This document shows, in pieces, positions 9,538 through 18,289 of a stretch of 64,000 nucleotides of DNA. Under the pieces are notes generated by a model. The model was not told the origin of the DNA and did not search any database. It saw only the letters and a program-made list of their open reading frames with translations. Numbering within the stretch: position 1 is the first letter of the stretch; each line of letters opens with the position of its first letter. The DNA lies in contig CAYNFR010000014.1 in assembly GCA_964396595.1 (NCBI GenBank), forward strand, positions 1-64,000, written 5' to 3'. The position numbers and the translations under genes were made by a program. The stretch comes from CAYNFR01 sp964396595 (GTDB lineage: Bacteria; Bacteroidota; Bacteroidia; Chitinophagales; Saprospiraceae).

Positions 9538-11994
9538 ATGAAGAAATTTTTGATTCTTGTGTCTTTAGTGATAAGCGGTAATTATTACGCAGATGCTCAA
9601 ATATTCAGAAAAAAGCTCCCACCGCCACCCACCCCTGTCGTAGCAAAGACTCCCGAAGAACCGAAGAAGAAAAAGTCCAGATTTAAAAGCTTTACTGAGG
9701 TCATTACTGAAGAGGCCGTTTCAACTCAAGGTCTATGGAATACGCACAAGATAGATGATAAGCATTTCTTTGAGTTGCCTGAATCAATTTTAGAAAGAGA
9801 GATATTGGTGGTCAGTCGAGTTGCGGGTTTCGTTAAGGGCTTCAATTTCGGCGGCGCCGGAGCTAAATCCAGGCCTCAACAAGTCATAAGATGGCAGAGA
9901 CACGACGGAAAGATATTGCTTAGATCGGTATCATATAATAGTGTTGCTGATGAAAATCTGCCTATTTATGAATCTGTCCGCAATAATAATTTTGAGCCCG
10001 TCATTGCAGCATTTGACATAGAGTCTATTGCTACAGACAGTACGGGCTATGTTATTCAGATAGACAACTTGTTTACTTCTGAGATTGAAATGATTGGTGC
10101 GGCTAGCCCTTTTCAGGTCAAGGAGTTCGGTCTAAAAGGAATTGATAAGAGCAGGTCATTCATCAATTCAATGCGCTCGTTTCCGACTAATGTTGAGATC
10201 CGACACACCCTTACATATAGAGGCTCTGAAAAAATCCCGGATAATCAACTCACACAGACGCTTTCACTTGAGATGAATCAATCTTTCATCGTATTGCCGG
10301 AAGTGCCTTGGCAAAAAAGGTTATACGATCCACGTGTGGGTTATTTTTCAATCAATCAGACAGATTATGGTAGTGAAGAACATAAGACTTCTACGAATAG
10401 ATATATAACAAGGTGGAAGTTAGAGCCTAGTGATCCCATAGCATATGCGCGTGGTGAGATTGTAGAACCCATCAAGCCCATCATTTATTATATCGACCGT
10501 GCTACCCCGGAAAAATGGATACCGTACTTATTGAAAGGTATCGAGGACTGGCAAGTGGCCTTTGAAGCAGCTGGTTTTAAAAATGCAATCATTGCAAAAC
10601 TTCCACCATCTCAGGAAGAAGATCCAGATTGGTCACCTGAAGATGCTCGTTATAGTGTGATAAGATATATAGCCACGGATATTCAAAACGCCCAAGGCCC
10701 ACATGTGCATGATCCTCGTACTGGAGAGATTATTGAAAGTGATATTTTGTGGTATCACAATATTCAGAATCTACTGCGTAATTGGTTTGTTATACAGACT
10801 GCTGCAGCCAATCCAGAGGCACGTAGAACAAAGATTACCGATGAAATTATGGGCGAATTGATTCGATTTGTAGCAGCCCATGAAGTAGGACACACGCTAG
10901 GACTTCCGCACAATATGGGTTCCAGTGCTGCGTATCATGTGGATTCACTTCGATCTCGTTCTTTTACAGATGCAAATGGTACAGCTCCTTCTATTATGGA
11001 CTATGCACGATTTAACTATATTGCACAGCCACAAGACAGTGTCAGACAGTTTTTTCCGAAGATAGGAGAATATGATATATGGTCTATAATTTTTGGATAT
11101 CGGCTAGTGCCAAATGTAACATCCGAGACCGAAGAGGAGCCCATATTAAACCAATGGATAGTAGAAAGAGCCAATGATCCCACCATGCGATATGGTAGGC
11201 AACAAGGATTGCCGATAGATCCTACAGCTCAGACAGAGGATCTCGGTCATGACGCTATGCTTGCAAGTGAATACGGTATCACCAATCTCAAGACGGTAGT
11301 ACCCAATTTGTTAAAGTGGTCATATAAAGAAGGTGAACATTTCGATGATGCATCGGAGCTATATATTCAAGTGATAGGACAGTTTAATCGTTATATGGGT
11401 CACGTCGCAGCCCATATAGGAGGTGTTACAGAAGACTTCTATACGCATGATCAAGGGAAGCCTGTGTTCGCACATATTGCTAGGGAAAAGCAACAGAGAG
11501 CTTTGTCATTTCTTGAAAAACAGCTATTCGATACGCCAATGTGGCTTGTTGATGCGGAGATTTTGCTAAGAAAGGAATATTCTGGCAATATGGATCGAAT
11601 CAATGGTTTGCAAAAAAGAACGATCGCAACCCTTCTCAATCCTTCGAGACTGATACGTTTGATTGAAAACGAGGACTTGAATAAGAGCGAGGCCTTCACG
11701 GTGACAGAACTATTTGATCAACTGGAGATTATGATTTTCAAAGATTTACGCTCGGGTAATGTACAAGATATGTACCGTAGAAACCTACAGCGAGCACTTA
11801 TAGAAGAGTATGAAAAACTCCATAGCTCTTCAGATTCGAGGATAAAGATTTCGGATGTTCCGGCATTGGTAAAGGGCAGTCTTAGATCAATTTTGGAAAT
11901 TGCTAAACGAAATAGTCGGAGTAGAGATCGAACAACTGCAATTCACGCTTCTGATCTGGTAGACAGAATAGAAGGAATTTTAAAAGTTGATTAG
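9538..11994 (+). CDS. Exported zinc-dependent metalloprotease (DUF5117/DUF4953-type)
   Basis: An 818-residue exported metallopeptidase. The start ATG gives a signal peptide (MKKFLILVSLVISGNYYADA, then Q), followed by a basic, proline-rich stretch. The zinc-binding motif HEVGHTLGLPHN begins at His448 (ligands H448, H452, H458; catalytic E449) and is of the metzincin type HExxHxxGxxH. The overall layout (a long N-terminal region with beta-rich DUF5117-like sequence, then the protease domain, then a helical tail) fits the large zinc-dependent metalloproteases common in Bacteroidota. Family naming is from memory of architecture, the zinc site is seen directly. There is no T9SS tail, so the protein is probably periplasmic or outer-membrane associated. 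The next gene starts 21 bases after its stop on the same strand, suggesting co-transcription. The substrate is unknown. Confidence 0.9.
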   Translation: MKKFLILVSLVISGNYYADAQIFRKKLPPPPTPVVAKTPEEPKKKKSRFKSFTEVITEEAVSTQGLWNTHKIDDKHFFELPESILEREILVVSRVAGFVKGFNFGGAGAKSRPQQVIRWQRHDGKILLRSVSYNSVADENLPIYESVRNNNFEPVIAAFDIESIATDSTGYVIQIDNLFTSEIEMIGAASPFQVKEFGLKGIDKSRSFINSMRSFPTNVEIRHTLTYRGSEKIPDNQLTQTLSLEMNQSFIVLPEVPWQKRLYDPRVGYFSINQTDYGSEEHKTSTNRYITRWKLEPSDPIAYARGEIVEPIKPIIYYIDRATPEKWIPYLLKGIEDWQVAFEAAGFKNAIIAKLPPSQEEDPDWSPEDARYSVIRYIATDIQNAQGPHVHDPRTGEIIESDILWYHNIQNLLRNWFVIQTAAANPEARRTKITDEIMGELIRFVAAHEVGHTLGLPHNMGSSAAYHVDSLRSRSFTDANGTAPSIMDYARFNYIAQPQDSVRQFFPKIGEYDIWSIIFGYRLVPNVTSETEEEPILNQWIVERANDPTMRYGRQQGLPIDPTAQTEDLGHDAMLASEYGITNLKTVVPNLLKWSYKEGEHFDDASELYIQVIGQFNRYMGHVAAHIGGVTEDFYTHDQGKPVFAHIAREKQQRALSFLEKQLFDTPMWLVDAEILLRKEYSGNMDRINGLQKRTIATLLNPSRLIRLIENEDLNKSEAFTVTELFDQLEIMIFKDLRSGNVQDMYRRNLQRALIEEYEKLHSSSDSRIKISDVPALVKGSLRSILEIAKRNSRSRDRTTAIHASDLVDRIEGILKVD

Positions 11995-12015
11995 TAACAT
12001 TTTAATAATTTGCCA

Positions 12016-15000
12016 ATGAAGAGATTTATGGTATTTGCTTTCATCACATTACTGATTATAAGTGAGGCATTAACACAGGTGGGCTCTAGCCAAGACTTTC
12101 CCGGTCTGCAATTTAGAAACATAGGGCCTTTTCGCGGTGGCAGGAGCGTAGCCGTCGCAGGTGTGGCTGGTGATCCAAATACTTATTATATGGGTACTGT
12201 TGGAGGGGGGGTCTGGAAAACTACAGATGCAGGTATTAAATGGTTAAATGTAAGTGATGGCTTTTTTAAAACGAGTAGTGTTGGGGCGATTGCAGTAGCT
12301 GTATCAGACCCAAATGTTCTCTATGTCGGTATGGGTGAGCACTCTGTTAGAGGTATGATGACGTCACACGGTGATGGTGTGTATAAATCTGAAGATGCCG
12401 GTAAGACATGGCGTCATATTGGTCTCGCGGATACACGACAGATCGCAAGAATAGTCATACATCCTTCTAATCCTGATGTTGTTTATGTGGCAGCTCAAGG
12501 GGCGGGCTTTGGTCCTTCGCAATCAAGAGGTATTTATAAGTCAATTGATGGAGGGGTCAATTGGAAAAGAGTACTCTACGTGGATGAGAACTCTGGAGCG
12601 TCAGAAATTAGTATGGATCCTTCCAATCCACGCATACTTTATGCATCTACATGGGATCATAGGCGAACTCCCTCTTTTGTCAGAAGCGGCGGAGAAGGGT
12701 CTGGTCTGTATAAATCTACCGACAGCGGTGAGACTTGGCAAAAATTAACAACCGGGCTGCCTTCTGAACTAGGTAAGACAGCTATATCTGTTTCTCCGGC
12801 AAATTCCAGTATTGTTTATGCCAATATTGAATCTTCCGGTAACAAAGGTGGTGTTTACCGATCTAATGATGGTGGGATGTCATGGACGCAGACGACTAGT
12901 GATCGAATTACGGTTGCTCGCGCATGGTACTATATCGAAATATATGCAGATCCCATAGATGAGAACACAGTGTATGTCCTAAACGCACCTATGCTTAAAT
13001 CGATCGATGGAGGCAAAACTTTCAAAGCGATTAACAATCCTCATTCAGATCAACATGACCTCTGGATCAATCCGAGTAATAATAGAAATATGATCCTGGC
13101 GAATGATGGCGGAGCGTGTATAAGTTTTAATGGAGGTGAGACTTGGTCTACACAGCAAAATCAACCTACTATACAGTTCTATCGAGTTATTGCTGATAAT
13201 CAGTTTCCTTACAATCTTTATGGCGGCCAACAAGATAATACTTCAGTTATTACGCCTAGTCGAACAATGTCAGCAGGTATTTCATGGAGAGATTGGTCTA
13301 TCGGCCCCGGCTGCGAATGCGCATTTGTGGCCTTCGATCCTGATAATCCGGTCAGGCTATATGGTGGCTGTTATCAAGGTATTATCAACGCGCTTGATAT
13401 CCGTTCAGGTGCAAGATGGGATGTCATGGCTTATCCAGTCGTAGGACTGGGAGGTATACCTTCAGAAATGAAATATAGGTTTAACTGGAATGCACCAATT
13501 GTAGCATCTATTCAAGATCCAAGTATTATTTATCATGCGGCCAATGTAGTATTAAAAACATCCGATGGAGGGCTCAGTTGGTCAGAGATCAGCGGAGATC
13601 TTACGCGAAATGATAAATCTCAACAGACTAAAGGCGGAGTCCCGTTCACTAGTGAAGGAGCCGGAGGCGAAATATATAATACCATAGCTTATCTTGAAGT
13701 CTCTCCGCATAGTGCTGATGTACTCTGGGTCGGGAGCGATTGTGGCTTAGTGCATCTTACGCTAGATGGTGGTCAGAACTGGAGCAACGTCACTCCGCCC
13801 AATCTCGGCGAAATGCTAATAAACAGTATTGCCGTATCGCCTCATGATCCGGCTACTGCCTACATAGCAGCTAATAGATTCCGTTTTGATGACCATCGTC
13901 CTATGTTATTTAAGACTACTAATTATGGAAGAACATGGACTAAAATAGTTGATGGGATTAAAAATGACCATTTTGCTAAAGTAATCAGAGAGGATAAAGT
14001 GAGAAAAGATCTTCTTTTCGCCGGAACTGAGCAAGGTCTTTACATTTCTTATAATGGGGGACAGGACTGGAAAGAGTTTCAACTAAATTTGCCCGTCACT
14101 CCTATTACAGACATAACCTTTGCCGATAATGACTTGATTGTAGCTACCGCCGGACGAAGTTTTTGGATATTAGATGACTTGTCTGCTATACAGCAGGGTG
14201 TCGAGTTACACACCAACCGTGCAGCAATTTATCAACCTAAACCTGCCTATCGTGTGAGAGGTGGTGGTCGTCCAGCTCCGGGAACTGATCTAGGGGAGAA
14301 CCCCATGAGTGGTGTAGTAATTGATTATTATCTGCCAGAAGCTATGGATACCTCAGAGTTGATCATGGAGTTCTGGTCTAGAGGCGAATTGATGAAACGT
14401 TTTTCGTCTATAAAAGACAAAAATTTTAAATCTTACACAGGAGGACCAGCTGCTGATCCTGTAATTCCTACACGTAAGGGATTGAACAGATTCGCATGGG
14501 ATATGCGCAAAAACACCCTTCCCGGAGTCAATAATGTATTCATGCTGGGTGCTTATCAAGGAGTTACCGTGCCGCCTGGCGAATACACGGTACGTCTCTC
14601 AGGGCCTAATTTCAGTGTAGAGACCACGGCTATTTTACTTCCTGATCCCAGAATAGAGGCATCGGCCAATGATTATACCGAACAATTCGTATTTATGAAC
14701 ACACTCGAAAGAATGTTTTCTGACGTGCACGAATCAGTAAATAAAGTTGAAAATACAAAAGGACAATTGAAATTTTTTCAAAAACATCCTGCCTTGACAG
14801 ATGAGTTAAAAGATGAATCAGAGAAAATATTGAAGAAAATAGATAAATGGGAATCTCAATTAATCCAAAGAGACTCTAAGACTTTTCAGGACGTAATTAA
14901 TTTTGAAAATAAACTCAATGCTGAAATCGCTAGTTTGCTTTCGAGAGCTAATGGTTTAGCCCCCGTCATTACTCTAGGTATGCGTTCGAGACTGCAGGAT

Positions 15001-15117
15001 CTGACACAAGCATATAATATTGCTATGGCAGAGAAGACAGAGATTATCGAAAGGGATTGCGCTAATTTCAATAAGATGTTTAACGCGCTCACGCCCAATG
15101 TGATCACTGTTGATTGA
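12016..15117 (+). CDS. Exported sortilin/VPS10-like Asp-box beta-propeller protein
   Basis: A 1033-residue exported protein. The ATG at 12016 is preferred over the TTG at 12010 because it gives a clean signal peptide (MKRFMVFAFITLLIISEALT). About eleven Asp-box (BNR) turns of the form S-x-D-G-G-x-T-W are visible from about residue 70 to 700 (for example KSEDAGKTW, KSIDGGVNW, KSTDSGETW, RSNDGGMSW, KTSDGGLSW, LTLDGGQNW). They indicate one or two beta-propellers like those of sortilin/VPS10 and sialidase-type proteins. The last 350 residues are different: a beta-sandwich-like stretch, then a helical, charged tail. Such proteins are often labelled glycosyl hydrolase, but I see no catalytic residues that support that. 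It follows the metalloprotease with 21 bases between, so the two may form a functional pair. No T9SS tail is present. Confidence 0.88.
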   Translation: MKRFMVFAFITLLIISEALTQVGSSQDFPGLQFRNIGPFRGGRSVAVAGVAGDPNTYYMGTVGGGVWKTTDAGIKWLNVSDGFFKTSSVGAIAVAVSDPNVLYVGMGEHSVRGMMTSHGDGVYKSEDAGKTWRHIGLADTRQIARIVIHPSNPDVVYVAAQGAGFGPSQSRGIYKSIDGGVNWKRVLYVDENSGASEISMDPSNPRILYASTWDHRRTPSFVRSGGEGSGLYKSTDSGETWQKLTTGLPSELGKTAISVSPANSSIVYANIESSGNKGGVYRSNDGGMSWTQTTSDRITVARAWYYIEIYADPIDENTVYVLNAPMLKSIDGGKTFKAINNPHSDQHDLWINPSNNRNMILANDGGACISFNGGETWSTQQNQPTIQFYRVIADNQFPYNLYGGQQDNTSVITPSRTMSAGISWRDWSIGPGCECAFVAFDPDNPVRLYGGCYQGIINALDIRSGARWDVMAYPVVGLGGIPSEMKYRFNWNAPIVASIQDPSIIYHAANVVLKTSDGGLSWSEISGDLTRNDKSQQTKGGVPFTSEGAGGEIYNTIAYLEVSPHSADVLWVGSDCGLVHLTLDGGQNWSNVTPPNLGEMLINSIAVSPHDPATAYIAANRFRFDDHRPMLFKTTNYGRTWTKIVDGIKNDHFAKVIREDKVRKDLLFAGTEQGLYISYNGGQDWKEFQLNLPVTPITDITFADNDLIVATAGRSFWILDDLSAIQQGVELHTNRAAIYQPKPAYRVRGGGRPAPGTDLGENPMSGVVIDYYLPEAMDTSELIMEFWSRGELMKRFSSIKDKNFKSYTGGPAADPVIPTRKGLNRFAWDMRKNTLPGVNNVFMLGAYQGVTVPPGEYTVRLSGPNFSVETTAILLPDPRIEASANDYTEQFVFMNTLERMFSDVHESVNKVENTKGQLKFFQKHPALTDELKDESEKILKKIDKWESQLIQRDSKTFQDVINFENKLNAEIASLLSRANGLAPVITLGMRSRLQDLTQAYNIAMAEKTEIIERDCANFNKMFNALTPNVITVD

Positions 15118-15148
15118 TGCGTATTCTTAAAACTGATTATACACGCTA

Positions 15149-15171
15149 AGGAGCAGTTTAATATTGCTCTT
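15149..15171. terminator. Possible bidirectional hairpin between convergent genes
   Basis: An inverted repeat AGGAGCA/TGCTCTT (one G-T pair) at 15149-15155 and 15165-15171, spanning the panB stop codon. It lies between the convergent propeller gene and panB. There is no long T tract, so activity as a terminator is uncertain. Confidence 0.35.
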
Positions 15172-15976
15172 TGGTGTTTGGAAAATCTTGTGATTTAACA
15201 TCTGCTGCATAAGCAACTGCGGCTTTTTTGATTTCGTCAAATAATTCGAGATATCTACGCAAGAAGCGCGGTTTAAAATCTTTAGTGATACCCAATAGAT
15301 CATGCGTTACTAGGACTTGTCCATCACAATGCGAACCCGCTCCTATGCCAATAGTAGGGATCGAGACTGTCTCAGTTACTTGCTGCGCTAGTGTGGCAGG
15401 AATTTTTTCCAACACTATTCCGAAACATCCAACCTCTTCAAGTAATTGAGCGTCATGTAAAAGCTTAGCAGCTTCTTGTTCTTCTTTTGCACGCACCGTA
15501 TATGTGCCAAATTTATATATCGACTGCGGAATTAATCCTAGATGCCCCATTACAGGAATACCTGCGGCGAGAATTTTATTAATGGACTCCAGTACTTCTT
15601 CACCACCTTCAAGTTTAACGCTATGGGCGCCGGCCTCTTTCATAATGCGGATGGCGGAGTCAAGTGCCCGCATAGGGTTAGCCTGATAGCTTCCGAAGGG
15701 TAGATCAACTACAATCAAAGAGCGCTTCACAGCTCTCACTACAGATGATGCGTGATAAATCATCTGATCTAATGTAATGGGTAGCGTTGTCTGATGTCCT
15801 GCCATAACATTGGAGGCGCTATCGCCGACTAAGAGAACTTCGATTCCTGCCTCATCAAGAATTCGTGCCATCGAATAGTCGTAGGCGGTGAGCATAGTTA
15901 TTTTTTCACCCTGTTGCTTCATGTTACGCAATACATGGGTAGTGATAAGTTTGACTTCTTTTGTTACGGCAGACAT
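15158..15976 (-). CDS. panB: 3-methyl-2-oxobutanoate hydroxymethyltransferase
   Basis: A 272-residue cytosolic enzyme of pantothenate and coenzyme A synthesis. It transfers a hydroxymethyl group from 5,10-methylene-tetrahydrofolate to 2-oxoisovalerate, giving ketopantoate. The length is typical of PanB. Recognisable segments in order: ITMLTAYDYSMARILDEAG near the N terminus, LLVGDSASNVMAGHQTT (metal and substrate loop), VVDLPFGSYQ, SVKLEGGEEV, VMGHLGLIPQS, and IGIGAGSHCDGQVLVTHD, all diagnostic of the TIM-barrel PanB family. The ATG at 15976 is the natural start; only seven extra residues precede the conserved core. No other pantothenate genes (panC, panD) are nearby. It is divergent from dnaK, sharing a 199-bp intergenic region. 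Confidence 0.97.
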   Translation of the reverse strand: MSAVTKEVKLITTHVLRNMKQQGEKITMLTAYDYSMARILDEAGIEVLLVGDSASNVMAGHQTTLPITLDQMIYHASSVVRAVKRSLIVVDLPFGSYQANPMRALDSAIRIMKEAGAHSVKLEGGEEVLESINKILAAGIPVMGHLGLIPQSIYKFGTYTVRAKEEQEAAKLLHDAQLLEEVGCFGIVLEKIPATLAQQVTETVSIPTIGIGAGSHCDGQVLVTHDLLGITKDFKPRFLRRYLELFDEIKKAAVAYAADVKSQDFPNTKEQY

Positions 15977-16009
15977 AAAAATGTGTTTTGTATGTGTAAA
16001 GATAGTGAA

Positions 16010-16126
16010 CTGTCAGTCAGACAGCGGCAGACTGTCTTTTTGTCAGAATTATTAATTGAATGGTTGTCAAAATGTGCCAATAAGACTGCATATAAACAGA
16101 CATTTTGCATTGGCATATCTATTGAA
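16010..16126 (+). promoter_or_regulatory. dnaK upstream region: CTGTC/GACAG elements and sigma54-like motif
   Basis: The 199-bp panB-dnaK spacer holds a 15-bp palindrome CTGTC-AGTCA-GACAG (16010-16024) and further CTGTC and TGTCA copies at about 16031-16046 and 16064-16069. A TTGGCAT-N5-TTGAA element follows at 16110-16126, with a GG-N10-GA spacing close to the sigma54 -24/-12 form (GG-N10-GC). Transcription from it would start near 16137, about 40 bases before dnaK. No CIRCE element (TTAGCACTC inverted repeat) and no convincing TTTG/TAnnTTTG pair is seen. The motifs are observed; the regulatory role is inferred. Confidence 0.45.
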
Positions 16127-16175
16127 GAACACTAGACATCATAACAATTTACAACTAAATCAAGAACAATAAATA

Positions 16176-18089
16176 ATGGGTAAGATTATCGGAATAGACT
16201 TAGGAACTACTAACTCATGTGTTGCTGTAATGGAGGGCAAAGAGCCTGTAGTTATTCCTAATGATGAAGGTAAAAGAACCACGCCTTCAGTGATCGGATT
16301 TCTCGACAATGGAGAACGCAAAGTGGGGGATTCTGCTAAACGTCAAGCGATTACCAATCCACTTAGAACTGTCGCCAGTATTAAGAGATATATGGGTCGC
16401 AGATTTAGCGAAATAGGTGCTGACGCATCAAGAGCAGCTTATAAGGTGGTCAAGGGTGATAACGATACAGTGCGCGTGGATATAGATGGGAAGCTTTACA
16501 CACCTCAAGAAATCAGTGCCATGGTGCTTCAGAAAATGAAGAAGACAGCAGAAGATTTTTTGGGTCAGGAAGTAACTGAAGCAGTTATTACTGTACCTGC
16601 ATATTTCAATGATTCTCAGCGTCAAGCGACTAAAGAAGCAGGAGAGATCGCCGGTCTAATAGTAAAAAGGATTATAAACGAGCCAACAGCTGCTGCACTT
16701 GCTTATGGTCTTGATAAGAAGCACAAAGACATGACTATCGCAGTGTATGACCTCGGTGGAGGAACTTTTGATATTTCCATCTTGGAATTAGGTGATGGTG
16801 TATTTGAAGTAAAGTCCACCAATGGCGATACGCGATTGGGGGGAGATGATTTCGATGAAGTGATTATTGACTTCTTAGCGGATACTTTTAAGAATCAAGA
16901 GAATATTGATATCCGCAAGGATCCCATGGCGCTTCAACGCTTGAAAGACGCTGCTGAAAAAGCCAAGATCGAACTATCTTCATCAACCGAGACGGAAATA
17001 AATCTACCATACATAACGGCCGTGGATGGAGTGCCTAAGCACCTAGTTATAAAGCTCTCAAGAGCGAAATTTGAGCAGCTGGCAGATGATCTGGTTAAAA
17101 GAACTTTGAAGCCATGTGAGGATGCGCTCAGAGACGCAGGATTGTCTAAAAATGATATCCAAGAGGTGATATTGGTAGGAGGTTCTACTCGAATTCCAAG
17201 AATTCAGGAGGCCGTGGAGAGCTTCTTCGGTAAGAAGCCCAATAGAAGTGTCAATCCGGACGAGGTTGTTGCTATCGGAGCATCTATCCAAGGCGGGGTG
17301 CTAAGTGGAGATGTACAGGACGTACTCTTGTTGGATGTTACGCCTCTGTCACTCGGTATTGAGACAATGGGAGGTGTCTATGACGTAGTGATCGAAGCTA
17401 ACTCTACCATTCCTACCAAGAAGTCCAAGGTGTATAGTACAGCAGGCGACAATCAACCTAGCGTCGAAATTCACATTCTACAAGGTGAAAGACCAATGGC
17501 TAAAGACAATAGAAGCGTAGGTCGCTTTATACTTGACGGCATACCACCGTCTCCTCGTGGCGTTCCTCAAATAGAAGTATCCTTCGATATCGATGCAAAT
17601 GGTATCCTCAGTGTAAATGCTAAAGACAAAGGAACAGGAAAGGAGCAAAAAATACGCATCGAAGCTTCTACCGGATTATCTCAGGATGAAATTAACAGGA
17701 TGAAAGCAGAGGCGGAAGCTAATGCTGATACTGATAAAGCAGCTCGTGAACTTGTTGATAAAATGAATACTGCTGACAGCTTGATATTCCAGACTGAAAA
17801 GCAGATCAAAGAGTTTGGTGATAAAGTTCCGGCTGACAAAGTGAGTGCAATAAATGAGGCGTTAGCAGAACTTAAAGAGGCGCACAAGACGCAGAATGTA
17901 AGTGCAGTCGATGCGGCTACTGAGAAGCTTAATGCAGCATGGCAAGCTGCCAGCCAAGACATTTATCAAGCTCAGCAGGCATCAGCAGCAAATGATACTG
18001 GAAGTGATAATGGCGCTAGTTCTTCATCAACAAGCAGCACAGACGATGTGACAGACGTTGAATTTGAAGAAGTCGATGATAAAAAATAA
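16176..18089 (+). CDS. dnaK: Molecular chaperone DnaK (Hsp70)
   Basis: A 637-residue Hsp70, normal length. It is the cytosolic ATP-dependent chaperone for folding and stress protection, working with DnaJ and GrpE. The nucleotide-binding domain has the phosphate loop IGIDLGTTNSCVAVMEG (residues 5-21), the YDLGGGTFDISI signature and VILVGGSTRIPRIQ. The linker DVLLLDVTPLSLGIE leads into the substrate-binding domain. The helical lid is followed by a low-complexity Ser/Gly/Asn/Asp tail that ends in VEFEEVDDKK. This is the only copy in the window; dnaJ and grpE are not adjacent. The upstream region carries repeated CTGTC/GACAG elements and a sigma54-like motif, suggesting stress control. A strong hairpin terminator at 18153 makes it monocistronic. 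Confidence 0.99.
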   Translation: MGKIIGIDLGTTNSCVAVMEGKEPVVIPNDEGKRTTPSVIGFLDNGERKVGDSAKRQAITNPLRTVASIKRYMGRRFSEIGADASRAAYKVVKGDNDTVRVDIDGKLYTPQEISAMVLQKMKKTAEDFLGQEVTEAVITVPAYFNDSQRQATKEAGEIAGLIVKRIINEPTAAALAYGLDKKHKDMTIAVYDLGGGTFDISILELGDGVFEVKSTNGDTRLGGDDFDEVIIDFLADTFKNQENIDIRKDPMALQRLKDAAEKAKIELSSSTETEINLPYITAVDGVPKHLVIKLSRAKFEQLADDLVKRTLKPCEDALRDAGLSKNDIQEVILVGGSTRIPRIQEAVESFFGKKPNRSVNPDEVVAIGASIQGGVLSGDVQDVLLLDVTPLSLGIETMGGVYDVVIEANSTIPTKKSKVYSTAGDNQPSVEIHILQGERPMAKDNRSVGRFILDGIPPSPRGVPQIEVSFDIDANGILSVNAKDKGTGKEQKIRIEASTGLSQDEINRMKAEAEANADTDKAARELVDKMNTADSLIFQTEKQIKEFGDKVPADKVSAINEALAELKEAHKTQNVSAVDAATEKLNAAWQAASQDIYQAQQASAANDTGSDNGASSSSTSSTDDVTDVEFEEVDDKK

Positions 18090-18152
18090 TAAGATATCAC
18101 TGCCTGCGGGCGGTGGTCGATCCATCTCTGGTTTCTGAGATGTCTCATATAT

Positions 18153-18183
18153 AGGTCGAGGTAATACTATCTCGACCTTTTTT
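18153..18183 (+). terminator. Rho-independent terminator of dnaK
   Basis: An 8-bp perfect stem AGGTCGAG/CTCGACCT (18153-18160 with 18171-18178), a 10-base loop, then six T. A smaller hairpin CATCTC/GAGATG (18123-18128 with 18137-18142) lies just upstream. Confidence 0.9.
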
Positions 18184-18289
18184 AATTTATAATTGGGTCA
18201 ATTCTTTTTGAGAGATGATATCTTTGAGAATAGACGAAGAGCCGAGTAAGCGACCCATATAATTTAATTGCTAATTTTAAACGACGAGC

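Noticed and set aside
12010..12015. TTG start two residues before the propeller protein's ATG
   Set aside because: The ATG at 12016 gives the better signal peptide.
12016..15117. Annotation as glycosyl hydrolase/sialidase
   Set aside because: Asp-box repeats alone show a propeller fold; no sialidase catalytic arginine triad or other active site was recognised.
15977..16175. CIRCE/HrcA element upstream of dnaK
   Set aside because: No TTAGCACTC-N9-GAGTGCTAA type repeat is present.
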